The position numbers were made by a program, and so were the translations under genes. Under the pieces are notes generated by a model. It searched no databases and was not told the origin of the DNA. It was given only the letters and a program-made list of their open reading frames with translations. A stretch of 64,000 nucleotides of DNA, from positions 19,552 to 83,551 of the IMG/VR virus record IMGVR_UViG_3300020180_000015. One strand, 5' to 3'. Source of the stretch: a virus. How positions within the stretch are numbered: the first letter of the stretch is position 1; each line of letters opens with the position of its first letter. Shown here piece by piece: positions 15,082 to 22,434 of the stretch.

Positions 15082-15510
15082 GTGAAATCGTTGTTCGCAC
15101 AGGTTGTGCAGTTAGATCGTCTGGTTGCCATCGTCGCCGACCAGCACATCGCTACGGCAGGGGTCGATTTGAAAGTCGTCCACGTCATTATTCTCGCCGC
15201 GTTGTATGAGCGCAACGGACGCCGCGCCAAAGACTTGGCAGCCGCCATCGGGTTTCCGGCAACATCGTTCACGCCGAGTCTTGATAGTGCTGAATCCGAC
15301 GGATTGGTTGAGCGACGCGCAGATAAACTGGATCGCCGCGCCGTCAATATTTATCTGACGCCGAAAGCCGAAGCGATGCGCGATCAGGTGCTGGCGGCGT
15401 ATGCCGCCATGGAGCATGGCATCCGTATCCAGATCGACGACTTCGTGTCGAGACTGCCCGAAATGACCGACCACGAGCTCGCCATTGCACTTGCGCGAGT
15501 GCTGGCATAA
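15082..15510 (+). CDS. MarR-family transcriptional regulator, 142 aa
   Basis: It starts at GTG 15082 behind GGAAAGGGG. The winged-helix core is clear: VHVIILAALYERNGRRAKDLAAAIG, FTPSLDSAESDGLVERRADKLDRRAVNIYLTPKAEAM, the last being the wing plus the 'LT..G/A' end typical of MarR. Length and layout match the family, with dimerisation helices at both ends. A perfect palindrome upstream is a candidate self-operator. Target genes and ligand are unknown. Confidence 0.8.
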   Translation: MKSLFAQVVQLDRLVAIVADQHIATAGVDLKVVHVIILAALYERNGRRAKDLAAAIGFPATSFTPSLDSAESDGLVERRADKLDRRAVNIYLTPKAEAMRDQVLAAYAAMEHGIRIQIDDFVSRLPEMTDHELAIALARVLA

Positions 15511-15666
15511 GCATCGGCAAACCCGTCGCGCTGTGGCGGGTTGTGTGGAAGGAATAGGCAAGCGCCGATCCTAATGCCGTACCGACGCGGCGTTGCCCGT
15601 CGTGCGGCGATTTCGGCACATCGTTCAATTTAGCGGCGGGTACTGCGGAAACCACAGGAGAGCTTG

Positions 15667-16167
15667 ATGGCACTTTATATTTTCGATCTGGACGGCACAT
15701 TGGTACGCGGCGTGAATGGGGTGAAAGTCCCTAAACGTCACGAGCAGCAGGAAATAATCCCCGGCGTCATCGAGAAGTGCGCCACACTTCTCGCCGAAGG
15801 ACATCTACTTGCGATTGCTTCAAATCAGGGCGGAGTCGCCCATGCGCTGTGCAGTGTGCCGGACTCGGTTGATCGGGTGCGGGCTGCAAGTGAAGCGATA
15901 GGCGGCGCATCGGGTTGGATGATTTCGCTCTATCATGTGGATGGTCACGACGTGAGTCCTCTGCACATGCCGCGACACGGAATCGCCGCGACCCCATTCT
16001 ATCGCAAACCCCAGCCGGGGATGTTGCTGCATCTGATGCTCACTCTTGGGTCGACTGCGCCGAACACAGTCTTTGTCGGCGACATGCAAAGCGATGCGGA
16101 TGCGGCGCGAAACGCGGGTATCGCGTTTGAGTGGGCGGAAAAGTTTTTCGCTAGAGGGGCGACATGA
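15667..16167 (+). CDS. HAD-superfamily phosphatase (histidinol-phosphatase / PNK 3'-phosphatase-like), 166 aa
   Basis: The four HAD motifs are visible: FDLDGTL with nucleophile Asp (residues 5-11), AIASNQGG (motif II), the Lys in FYRKPQPGMLL (motif III) and FVGDMQSDADAARNAG (motif IV). The 'SNQGG' and 'RKP.PGML' segments place it with the D,D-heptose-phosphate / histidinol-phosphate phosphatase and DNA 3'-phosphatase group. In phages the latter would repair nicked ends, but no kinase domain is attached here. ATG 15667 follows GGAGAG. Confidence 0.75.
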   Translation: MALYIFDLDGTLVRGVNGVKVPKRHEQQEIIPGVIEKCATLLAEGHLLAIASNQGGVAHALCSVPDSVDRVRAASEAIGGASGWMISLYHVDGHDVSPLHMPRHGIAATPFYRKPQPGMLLHLMLTLGSTAPNTVFVGDMQSDADAARNAGIAFEWAEKFFARGAT

Positions 16168-16391
16168 GCGAAAATACAGAAGAAAAACAAGAATATACCT
16201 ATCTTGATGGTACGAGCGCGGGGTTGCTGAGTGAGAGTGAGGCTGCTGATGCGGGTTTTTGTCCCGGCTGCGGCTGCTTTGTCGCGGGAACTGAACGTGA
16301 GAGTTACTCAATGCTGGTTTACGGTTTATGTGACGAGTGCGTTTACTCTTTCGACGATCACGATCAAGGCGACTTGATTGGCGAGGGATGA
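16164..16391 (+). CDS. small zinc-ribbon protein, 75 aa
   Basis: It overlaps the HAD gene by ATGA. It carries GFCPGCGCFV and GLCDECVYSF, two CxxC pairs about 30 residues apart, a classic small zinc ribbon. Acidic overall. Probable metal-binding accessory protein; partner unknown. Confidence 0.6.
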   Translation: MSENTEEKQEYTYLDGTSAGLLSESEAADAGFCPGCGCFVAGTERESYSMLVYGLCDECVYSFDDHDQGDLIGEG

Positions 16392-16400
16392 GGTGGGTCA

Positions 16401-16841
16401 ATGCTTGAATTGCAACCGATCAGTTATTTGGAAGCTTGTACCTTCATCAACAAAAACCATAGCCACCACCGTGCGCCGCAAGGGTGGAAGTTCGGCATTG
16501 CTGTTAATGACGGTGAAAAAGTTGTTGGTGTAATCACCGTTGGCCGTCCGGTGTCTCGGATACTTGATAACGGATGGACACTAGAGGTAACGAGGTGCTG
16601 TACCGACGGCACTAAGAACGCGGCAAGTAAACTTTATGGCGCGGCAGCGCGGGCAGCTTCCGCTTTGGGGTATAAGCGACTTATCACCTACACGCTTCAA
16701 TCGGAAACGGGTACTTCTCTATTGGCGGCGGGGTGGAAATCGCTTTATGTGACGCCGGGTCGACCATGGAATTCGGCGAGTCGTCCGCGTGTGGACACTC
16801 ACCCTTTAGGGCAAAAGACACTTTGGGAAGCTGTTCTGTAA
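16401..16841 (+). CDS. GNAT-like protein of the XF1762 phage family, 146 aa
   Basis: The pattern fits the XF1762-type family found in phages and mobile islands: FINKNHSHHRAPQGWKFGI, VVGVITVGRPVSR, LEVTRCCTDGTKNAASKLYGAAARAA, and ITYTLQSETGTSLLAAGW. The fold looks like an N-acetyltransferase core. Substrate is unknown. Start ATG 16401 has GAGGTGGG ahead. Some relatives lie next to DNA-modification genes, as here (a methyltransferase 600 bases on), but a joint role is only a guess. Confidence 0.7.
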   Translation: MLELQPISYLEACTFINKNHSHHRAPQGWKFGIAVNDGEKVVGVITVGRPVSRILDNGWTLEVTRCCTDGTKNAASKLYGAAARAASALGYKRLITYTLQSETGTSLLAAGWKSLYVTPGRPWNSASRPRVDTHPLGQKTLWEAVL

Positions 16842-16890
16842 GGCGGGCGAATACGACGACGAGCACGCCGACTTGTATGACTACTAAGCG

Positions 16891-16914
16891 GCGCGGGTCT
16901 GAACTATCAGACCC
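16891..16914. other. strong hairpin, possibly terminator-like
   Basis: GCGGGTCTGA-ACTA-TCAGACCCGC is a perfect 10-bp stem between the GNAT-like gene and 16931. No T-run follows, so it may be a processing or protection structure. Confidence 0.4.
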
Positions 16915-16930
16915 GCCAGTGCAGGGGGGC

Positions 16931-17350
16931 ATGATGAGTATGTTTGTTATCTGGCGTGTTGATCAAGCCTACGTTTGCGGACCCGGCATTGACGGCGATA
17001 TTTACGATTCAGAAGAATGGGCAAACGACGTGCGTTGGGCAACAGCACGCGAGACACCCGACTTCACCATCCTAGAATATGTCGATTGCGACCCGCCGCC
17101 CGCGCTCGATTACGCGGCGCTCTCAGACGGCGAACGCGCCGCCGTCGATATGCTCTACCACGGGGAGTTGCAGCAGTACGAACAGCGCCATATGCCCTGC
17201 ACTAAGCGCGAGATCGCCCGGCTTGTGAAGCAAGGGTGGATTGGCGAGGATAAGGAATGGTTTGACGAGCGTTGCTACCATGGAAGCGCCTATCATCCGG
17301 CGGTTTACTGGATCACGCTGGGGGGGATAGAGGCGATAAGTAGCGAGTAG
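16931..17350 (+). CDS. hypothetical protein, 139 aa
   Basis: The start ATG 16931 is directly behind GGGGGG; a longer form from 16877 would pass through the hairpin. The product has EEWANDVRWATARE and a winged-helix-like end (TKREIARLVKQGWIGEDKEWFD ... VYWITLGGIEAI). Unrecognised. It ends just before the late-type element at 17376. Confidence 0.55.
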   Translation: MMSMFVIWRVDQAYVCGPGIDGDIYDSEEWANDVRWATARETPDFTILEYVDCDPPPALDYAALSDGERAAVDMLYHGELQQYEQRHMPCTKREIARLVKQGWIGEDKEWFDERCYHGSAYHPAVYWITLGGIEAISSE

Positions 17351-17375
17351 CGGGAATGGGGTAGGGGTTGCTGCC

Positions 17376-17409
17376 GTGTCTGGTTTACGTGGCGGTTTTA
17401 TATTACGCT
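17376..17409 (+). promoter_or_regulatory. late-type promoter-like element 1 (GTGTCTGGTT ... TACGCT)
   Basis: GTGTCTGGTT starts exactly 28 bases before TACGCT (17404-17409), the spacing kept in nearly all ten copies of this element. It precedes the methyltransferase gene at 17447 and abuts a 25-bp palindrome. Confidence 0.55.
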
Positions 17410-17414
17410 AAAAT

Positions 17415-17439
17415 CAAATTCGACAATTTGACGATTTTG
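17415..17439. repeat. dispersed 25-bp palindrome, copy 3 (operator position)
   Basis: CAAATTCGACAATTTGACGATTTTG begins 6 bases after the TACGCT hexamer at 17404 and ends 7 bases before the ATG of the ParB-domain methyltransferase. Here it would cover the transcription start, the place of a repressor operator. Confidence 0.75.
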
Positions 17440-17446
17440 AGGTCAC

Positions 17447-18742
17447 ATGTCAGACGATCCACGCATCAAACATTCAAAGCTGAAGGACTTCACCCAAGAC
17501 CTTGAAAACGCGAATTTAGGCAGCGAACGCGGACAGCAAATGATCGAGGACTCCTTCCGAGAGTTAGGCGCGGCGCGTTCGATGGTCGCGGATAAGAACC
17601 GCACACTGATCGCCGGAAACAAGTCCGCCGAGGCAGCCATCGCCGCTGGACTTGAGGACGTGATCGAAGTTCACACGACGGGTAAAGAGGTGGTGATCGT
17701 CGTGCGTGACGACGTTGACTTGCTCGATGAAAGCGACTCGAAGGGTCGCCAGATCGCGTATCGAGATAATCGCTCCGCACAGGTATCCATGACGTGGGAC
17801 GCAGCGCGGTTGCTCGTCGACATGAAAACCCGTCCGGAAATCCTAGCAAAGATATTCACAGCCGATGAATTAAAGGTGTTGATCGCTCCGGCACTCGAAG
17901 CTGGCACAGGGGATGTGCCGGATGCCAAACTGGATCAGATCGAAGAAATTCATAAGAAGTGGGGCGCGAAAGAAGGCGACCTATGGCTCATCGAGTCAAA
18001 GTCGGGTTTCGGCGATCACCGGGTATTTTGCGGCGACTCGACCAAAGATGAGGATGTGCGCCTCGCCATCGGCGCACTGCATCCGAATCTGTGCATGACC
18101 GACCCGCCGTATGGAGTTGATTACGATCCGGCATGGCGCGAGGATATGGACATCGCACGCGGCGGCACGGGCGGCAACCACGCGATTGGCAAAGTACAGA
18201 ACGACGATATTGTCGACTGGAGCGCCGCGTATCGCCTGTTCCCCGGCAACGTGCTGTATGTGTGGCACGCCGGAGTATTCGCGCCGGAGGTCGGTATTAG
18301 CATCAAGGCGAGTGGATTTGATATTCGCGGTCAGATCATCTGGCGGAAACAAGCGCCTGTGATGAGCCGGGGCGCGTACCACTGGCAACATGAGCCAGCA
18401 TTCTACTCAGTCCGGCATGGGCAGACGGCGAACTGGAAAGGGGATCGCAAACAATCCACGATCTGGGACATCGCCAACATGAGCGCCGTGCAGGGCAGCG
18501 CCGAAGATAAACCGACGGGGCATTCTACCCAAAAACCCGCATCTGTTTTTACCCGATGCTTCCTGAACCACTCCCTTGCATCAGATGCAATCTACGATCC
18601 GTTTCTCGGATCGGGGACGGCGATTGCTGCGGCTGAGTCGTTGAGCCGCATCGGGTGCGGGTTGGAGATCGATCCTCGCTATGTTTCGTTGGTCATGGAA
18701 CGACTGTCGGATATGGGATTATCACCGAGGAGAGGCGAATGA
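17447..18742 (+). CDS. ParB-N-domain / DNA methyltransferase fusion, 431 aa
   Basis: The N-terminal 150 residues follow the ParB/sulfiredoxin-like domain seen in phage methyltransferases: NRTLIAGNKSAEAAIAAGL, then GRQIAYRDNRSAQVSMTWD. The C-terminal half is a beta-class methyltransferase with DPPYGVDYD (from residue 219) and DPFLGSGTAIAAAESL (from 384). DPPY suggests N6-adenine. These fusions often sit immediately upstream of the terminase, as here, which suggests modification of DNA about to be packaged. A palindrome at its start may control it. Confidence 0.88.
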   Translation: MSDDPRIKHSKLKDFTQDLENANLGSERGQQMIEDSFRELGAARSMVADKNRTLIAGNKSAEAAIAAGLEDVIEVHTTGKEVVIVVRDDVDLLDESDSKGRQIAYRDNRSAQVSMTWDAARLLVDMKTRPEILAKIFTADELKVLIAPALEAGTGDVPDAKLDQIEEIHKKWGAKEGDLWLIESKSGFGDHRVFCGDSTKDEDVRLAIGALHPNLCMTDPPYGVDYDPAWREDMDIARGGTGGNHAIGKVQNDDIVDWSAAYRLFPGNVLYVWHAGVFAPEVGISIKASGFDIRGQIIWRKQAPVMSRGAYHWQHEPAFYSVRHGQTANWKGDRKQSTIWDIANMSAVQGSAEDKPTGHSTQKPASVFTRCFLNHSLASDAIYDPFLGSGTAIAAAESLSRIGCGLEIDPRYVSLVMERLSDMGLSPRRGE

Positions 18743-18782
18743 ATAGCCTCATGAAATTAACGTCACCTTATGGATAATCGCC

Positions 18783-19430
18783 ATGCGCTGTGCAGCGAAG
18801 TCTAAGCAATCCGGCGAGCAATGTAAGCGCCACGCTACGCCGGGTAGAAACGTTTGCGTGATCCACGGCGGCAAGTCCCTCGCGGGACCGTTGTCGGCAA
18901 CGTATATCCACGGGCGCTATTCTAAGTACCTGCCACACGGACTCGCGGCGAAGTACGAAGAAGCCATAACCGATCCTGACTTACTGAACCTCTCCGGCGA
19001 GATCGCGCTCGTGGATGCGCGGGCGATGGAGTTGCTCTCTGCGGTGAATTCCGGCGACGCCCCGGCGCTGTGGGGCAAGTTACAAAAGGCATCGGGGGAA
19101 CTCACAGCCGCGCAACAGACGGGGGATGCGTTCAAACTAGCGATTGCGCTGAACGACATGCTCGACCTGATCCATCGGGGATCGGCGGAAGCGGCGCGTT
19201 GGCAGGAAATCTATAACCTATTTGAACGCCGCCGTAAGCTGGTGGACTCCGAGCGCCGCCGACGTGAAGCGATGCAAAACTCAGTGAACGCCGAAGGAAT
19301 GATGCTGCTTATTGCCGCAATAGCCGACTTGGTGAATCAGAATGTTACCGATCCTAAAGCCCGAACCGCCATTAGCGGAGGACTTGCTAACCTTATCTCT
19401 GCGCGAACTTCAACGACTCATCGATCCTGA
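18783..19430 (+). CDS. probable terminase small subunit / HGG-type zinc protein, 215 aa
   Basis: It opens with CAAKSKQSGEQCKRHATPG, CVIHGGKS and TYIHGRYSKY, the Cys/His and HG(G/R) signature found in phage proteins encoded just before the large terminase. The rest is helical. It overlaps the large terminase gene by about 90 bases. By position and signature it is the likely DNA-recognition subunit of the packaging motor, but a canonical small-terminase HTH is not obvious. Confidence 0.65.
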   Translation: MRCAAKSKQSGEQCKRHATPGRNVCVIHGGKSLAGPLSATYIHGRYSKYLPHGLAAKYEEAITDPDLLNLSGEIALVDARAMELLSAVNSGDAPALWGKLQKASGELTAAQQTGDAFKLAIALNDMLDLIHRGSAEAARWQEIYNLFERRRKLVDSERRRREAMQNSVNAEGMMLLIAAIADLVNQNVTDPKARTAISGGLANLISARTSTTHRS

Positions 19431-20856
19431 TGCCGAGCAGCCGGCAGCGCCGCTATGGACGCCGTTGCCGGGTCCGCAAACGGATGCATACAATTCCCTT
19501 GCCGATGAGTTGTTCTACGGCGGCGCGGCGGGCGGCGGTAAAAGTTGGCTCGTGTTGGGGTTGGCGCTCACGGCGCATCGCCGCTCGATCATCTTCCGCC
19601 GCGAACACACGCAGTTAAGGCAATTGATCGACGACTCCCGCAAACTGCTTACAGGCAGGGGAGCGCGGTACAACGGACAGGATCACGTTTGGCGCGGCAT
19701 CCCCGGTGCGCGGATATTGGAGTTCGGCGGTGTGCCACACGAAACAAACGTGGAGCGGTATCAGGGTCGCGGTCACGACTTCAAAGCATTTGATGAAATC
19801 CCAACGTTCACCGGGCGTCAGTTCCGATTCCTGAAAGGGTGGATGCGTACCGATATGCCGGGACAGCGAACGCGCACGGTATGCACTGGCAACCCGCCGA
19901 CTGATCCAGAGGGGGAGTGGGTCGTCAAGTATTGGGCACCGTGGCTCGATGCCGATCACCCTGACTACCCCGAAATCCCCGGCAAGCTGCGCTGGTTTGC
20001 CGTCATCGGCGAGAGCGACGTTGAGGTAGAGTCAGGGTCGCCGTTCATGCACGACGGCGAAGAAATCCAACCCCAATCGCGTACTTTTATCCCTGCACGC
20101 ATTGAGGACAATCCGATCTACATGCAGACGGGGTATAAGTCTGTGCTGCAGTCCCTGCCCGAACCACTCCGCAGCAAGTTCCTATTCGGCGACTTCTCGG
20201 CTGCCGCAAATGATAACCCTTGGCAGGTGATCCCGACTGAATGGATACGGGCTGCACAAAGGCGATGGGACGGGATGGAGAAGCCCGAACTAGAACTGCG
20301 CTGCCTGAGTGCCGATGTCGCACGGGGCGGCGATGACAGCACGGTGATCGCACGGATGTTTGGGAACTGGATCGCGCCGTTGGAGAAGTTTCCCGGCAAG
20401 GACACGCCGGATGGGATCGCGGTCGCTGACTTGATCGGCAGCCGCTTGAGCGGCGATGCGGTCGCATTTATCGACGTGATCGCCGTTGGTACATCGCCGT
20501 ATGACATTCTACGGATGCGTAAGAAGCGCGTCTACGGTGTGAACTTCAGTACCGCGTCAACAGTGAAGGATAAAACGAGGACGCTTGAATTTAGCAACCT
20601 ACGCGCCGAAGTGTACTGGCGTGCGCGGGAAATGCTCGACCCCGCAAGTGAGTGGCAGATCGCGCTGCCGCCGGATCGTGAACTGCTGGTCGATCTCGCC
20701 GCACCGCGCTATTCGGCGGACGGACGCAAGGTGAAGATTGAACTGAAGGACGAGATCAAGAAGCGTATCGGCAGATCACCAGACAAGGGCGACGCTGTTG
20801 TTATGCTGCTGTGGGGGGCGTATATGGGCGCAGGGCGTTCGGTCAGGATGGTGTAA
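19342..20856 (+). CDS. terL: terminase large subunit
   Basis: The ATPase-nuclease that packages DNA into the prohead. Walker A GGAAGGGKSW is at residues 60-69, the adenine/arginine region IIFRREHTQLRQL follows, and Walker B plus catalytic Glu is KAFDEIPTF (148-156). The coupling motif is VCTGNPP near 180. The RNase H-like nuclease begins SADVARGGDDSTVIAR near 323 with its first acidic residue at Asp325, and later aspartates follow (AFIDVIAVG, SPDKGDAVVMLLW). At 504 aa it is full length. Confidence 0.93.
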   Translation: MLPILKPEPPLAEDLLTLSLRELQRLIDPDAEQPAAPLWTPLPGPQTDAYNSLADELFYGGAAGGGKSWLVLGLALTAHRRSIIFRREHTQLRQLIDDSRKLLTGRGARYNGQDHVWRGIPGARILEFGGVPHETNVERYQGRGHDFKAFDEIPTFTGRQFRFLKGWMRTDMPGQRTRTVCTGNPPTDPEGEWVVKYWAPWLDADHPDYPEIPGKLRWFAVIGESDVEVESGSPFMHDGEEIQPQSRTFIPARIEDNPIYMQTGYKSVLQSLPEPLRSKFLFGDFSAAANDNPWQVIPTEWIRAAQRRWDGMEKPELELRCLSADVARGGDDSTVIARMFGNWIAPLEKFPGKDTPDGIAVADLIGSRLSGDAVAFIDVIAVGTSPYDILRMRKKRVYGVNFSTASTVKDKTRTLEFSNLRAEVYWRAREMLDPASEWQIALPPDRELLVDLAAPRYSADGRKVKIELKDEIKKRIGRSPDKGDAVVMLLWGAYMGAGRSVRMV

Positions 20857-20880
20857 CCAAAAACCCGCCGTGCGGCGGGT
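20857..20880. terminator. terminator between terL and the minus-strand gene
   Basis: ACCCGCCG-TG-CGGCGGGT; on the minus strand it is followed by TTTTT, so it ends the transcript of the 20912 gene. It may also stop plus-strand readthrough weakly. Confidence 0.7.
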
Positions 20881-20911
20881 GTGGGCGAACGTGGGGCGGC
20901 AGCGTCGGCGG

Positions 20912-21343
20912 CTAGTGTCCGGCGCAGATGTCGACGCGCCACACACTACCGGCAATTTGCCAGTCGATGTATCCGTCCCGTTCAAGCCGCCAGAGCGCCC
21001 ACTCGCGTTCTTTCCGATCCCGTTCTGTTGCCAAGTGATGCGATTCCGGGTAAACGTTCAGTGGCATGCCCCATTGCGGCGCATTGTTGATACTGTATCC
21101 GGAATGCGTCGCCAGTGCAGGACGCAGTATTTCAAACAAAACATCTGTCGGTAAATCGTAAACCGCAGTAAATTCCCGGCGATATTCATACTTCCCATCA
21201 ATGCGCGTCAGTATCCCGCACTCGACTGCACGTTTACGGTCTGCTTTCGATAACCGCCGCATGTCGAATGAAACGTTGTCGCGCCAAGCAGAGATCAGAT
21301 TAACAAGTGTGGTGCTCTTTAGCGGTGTGGTGACTTCAGGCAC
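20912..21343 (-). CDS. hypothetical protein, 143 aa, lone minus-strand gene in the packaging region
   Basis: It starts at GTG 21343. The sequence has SFDMRRLSKADRKRAVECGILTRIDGKYEYRREF, similar in shape to a winged helix (helix, helix, wing), and ends WALWRLERDGYIDWQIAGSVWRVD, another helix-wing pattern. It is flanked by its own promoter and operator (21358-21409) and its own terminator, so it is an independently expressed unit set against the surrounding operon. It could be a regulator active when late genes are off. No family recognised. Confidence 0.65.
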   Translation of the reverse strand: MPEVTTPLKSTTLVNLISAWRDNVSFDMRRLSKADRKRAVECGILTRIDGKYEYRREFTAVYDLPTDVLFEILRPALATHSGYSINNAPQWGMPLNVYPESHHLATERDRKEREWALWRLERDGYIDWQIAGSVWRVDICAGH

Positions 21344-21357
21344 GGCGGCTTACCCCA

Positions 21358-21409
21358 TTTATAATCTTTCACGTAAAGAAATGATAACTCTTGTTCGGTG
21401 TGAAGTCAA
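21358..21409 (-). promoter_or_regulatory. sigma70-like promoter with operator, minus strand
   Basis: On the minus strand TTGACT (21404-21409), 17 bases, TATCAT (21381-21386), then CTTTACGTGAAAGATTATAAA over the transcription start. The same layout is found at 11889-11939 on the plus strand. Confidence 0.75.
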
Positions 21410-21422
21410 GCGGCAAACGAGC

Positions 21423-21457
21423 GTGTCTTGTTCAAACCAAAAGCCTCCGCTTATCCT
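21423..21457 (+). promoter_or_regulatory. late-type promoter-like element 2
   Basis: GTGTCTTGTTC ... TATCCT (21452-21457), 29 bases from GTG to the hexamer. The middle AAACCAAAAGCCTCCGC is almost the same as in the copy at 43797. Confidence 0.55.
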
Positions 21458-21487
21458 ATAGGGCAACAAAACAAGGAGATCAATCTG

Positions 21488-22015
21488 GTGACCGATGCAG
21501 CAGGGTTATTCCACATTCAGGACTTATGGCAGGAAATACTCCGGGATGCGATGCCGGATGAGCGCCGGGCGCGTGTTCACGTCGTCGGCACTGACGGAGA
21601 CGTGATCAAGGCAACTGTGACCCTTCGCACCGGGCGGGTGAGTATCGGATTTGCAGTGCCGACAGAAAGTGCCGGCGATCCGACGACGGTTGTAGTGCTG
21701 TTTAACCGAGCCGTTGCCGATGCGGGGTACGCCGGGAATATCAACGTGCGCGTGCCGCCCGTTTCGCAACTAGAGGAGTCGCCGGCGTTGACCGACGACC
21801 AGCGGCAGCAGATCGCAGCAACGCTCGGATTGCCGCCGCTTCATATCGCCGCCAGTGGCACTGTCACTGGTACTATGTTTGGCGTAGCCTACCCGTTGCC
21901 GATTGCGAATGGGGCGGTTGCTACGGCGATCTTCGAGATTGGTGACACAGACGTTAGCTCGACGCCCGATCCGGCAGTTAATCCACCCGTTGCCAAGCGG
22001 ACGCCGAAGAAATAG
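21488..22015 (+). CDS. hypothetical protein, 175 aa
   Basis: The start is GTG 21488, 9 bases after AAGGAG; the longer frame from 21428 lies in the promoter-like element. Beta-rich N-terminal half (KATVTLRTGRVSIGFAVP, TVVVLFNRAVADAGY), then a helix and a Gly/Pro-rich C-terminus ending PVAKRTPKK. Its place between terminase and portal suggests a head-related or accessory protein, but no fold is recognised. Confidence 0.55.
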   Translation: MTDAAGLFHIQDLWQEILRDAMPDERRARVHVVGTDGDVIKATVTLRTGRVSIGFAVPTESAGDPTTVVVLFNRAVADAGYAGNINVRVPPVSQLEESPALTDDQRQQIAATLGLPPLHIAASGTVTGTMFGVAYPLPIANGAVATAIFEIGDTDVSSTPDPAVNPPVAKRTPKK

Positions 22016-22030
22016 CGACACTCTACAGCG

Positions 22031-22061
22031 GCTAAAGGCGGGGGTATCCCGCGCCGACTTG
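22031..22061 (+). mobile_element. remnant end of an IscB/HEARO-type element
   Basis: GCTAAAGGCGGGGGTATCCC then GCGCCGACTTG is followed by ATGA. It is nearly identical to the right end of the element at 54608-54974 (GGCAGGGGGTATCCCGCGCC, then GATTTG|ATGA). Only this end remains. Confidence 0.55.
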
Positions 22062-22129
22062 ATGATTTATGCACACCACTCGTTCTCGACGGTTGCAAAG
22101 TCGCTCTCTTGGTTAGGGCTATTCGTCGC

Positions 22130-22157
22130 TTGTTAGAACAGCGTTTCGGCGTATAAT
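22130..22157 (+). promoter_or_regulatory. promoter for the 22160-22358 transcript
   Basis: TTGTTA (22130-22135), 16 bases, TATAAT (22152-22157), followed by CTTGATCATACGG. No gene follows within 270 bases. Confidence 0.5.
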
Positions 22158-22159
22158 CT

Positions 22160-22358
22160 TGATCATACGGTACTCGCCCGACTTCGCGGGTATCGTTGGC
22201 GGCAGCGCACAGATAGCCCTACCGTGATGCCGTGTCGGGCAGTTGGACTTGCCGCAGTTTATGTCTGCTGCGCCCGGTTTGATAAAGACAATAGCCCCGT
22301 GCGAGCGAGCGCTCCCCCGGTTTCACTACGGGATAGCACTCTGCTTGTCGGGGTTTTT
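22160..22358 (+). ncRNA. candidate structured small RNA
   Basis: It is bounded by a good -35/-10 pair on the left and CGGGGTTTTTAT on the right. Possible stems include CCCG-ACTTCG-CGGG (22170s), an outer CCCCG (about 22293) ... CGGGG (22349-22353) pair, and inner CCCG-GTTTCACTA-CGGG. No tRNA T-loop signature (GTTCRA) is present. No protein frame with a ribosome site spans it. Confidence 0.4.
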
Positions 22359-22371
22359 ATTTACCGATGAC

Positions 22372-22400
22372 TTGCTATTCATATTCTTTCACGTTAAAAT
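22372..22400 (+). promoter_or_regulatory. sigma70-like promoter with TATTCTTTCACGT element
   Basis: TTGCTA (22372-22377), 17 bases, TAAAAT (22395-22400). The spacer contains TATTCTTTCACGT, the recurring operator motif. It rules out the far-upstream start for the next gene. Confidence 0.7.
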
Positions 22401-22434
22401 TATGGGTATCGAATTAAGTAGGACAGGGGTTGAA

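Larger units (their letters stand above)
22016..22434 (+). other. 400-base gap: transposon-end remnant and structured transcript
   Basis: No convincing gene. From left to right it holds a remnant of the HEARO/IscB-type element end (22031-22061), a promoter (22130-22157), a GC-rich region with several potential hairpins ending in CGGGGTTTTT (22160-22358), and the promoter of the next gene (22372-22400). Confidence 0.6.

Noticed and set aside
22290-22356. tRNA-like cloverleaf in the structured RNA
   Set aside because: No GTTCRA T-loop and no 7-base anticodon loop could be found.
22243-22434. N-terminal extension of the 22435 gene from 22243
   Set aside because: The promoter at 22372-22400 lies inside the extension, and GGGG before ATG 22435 marks the real start.
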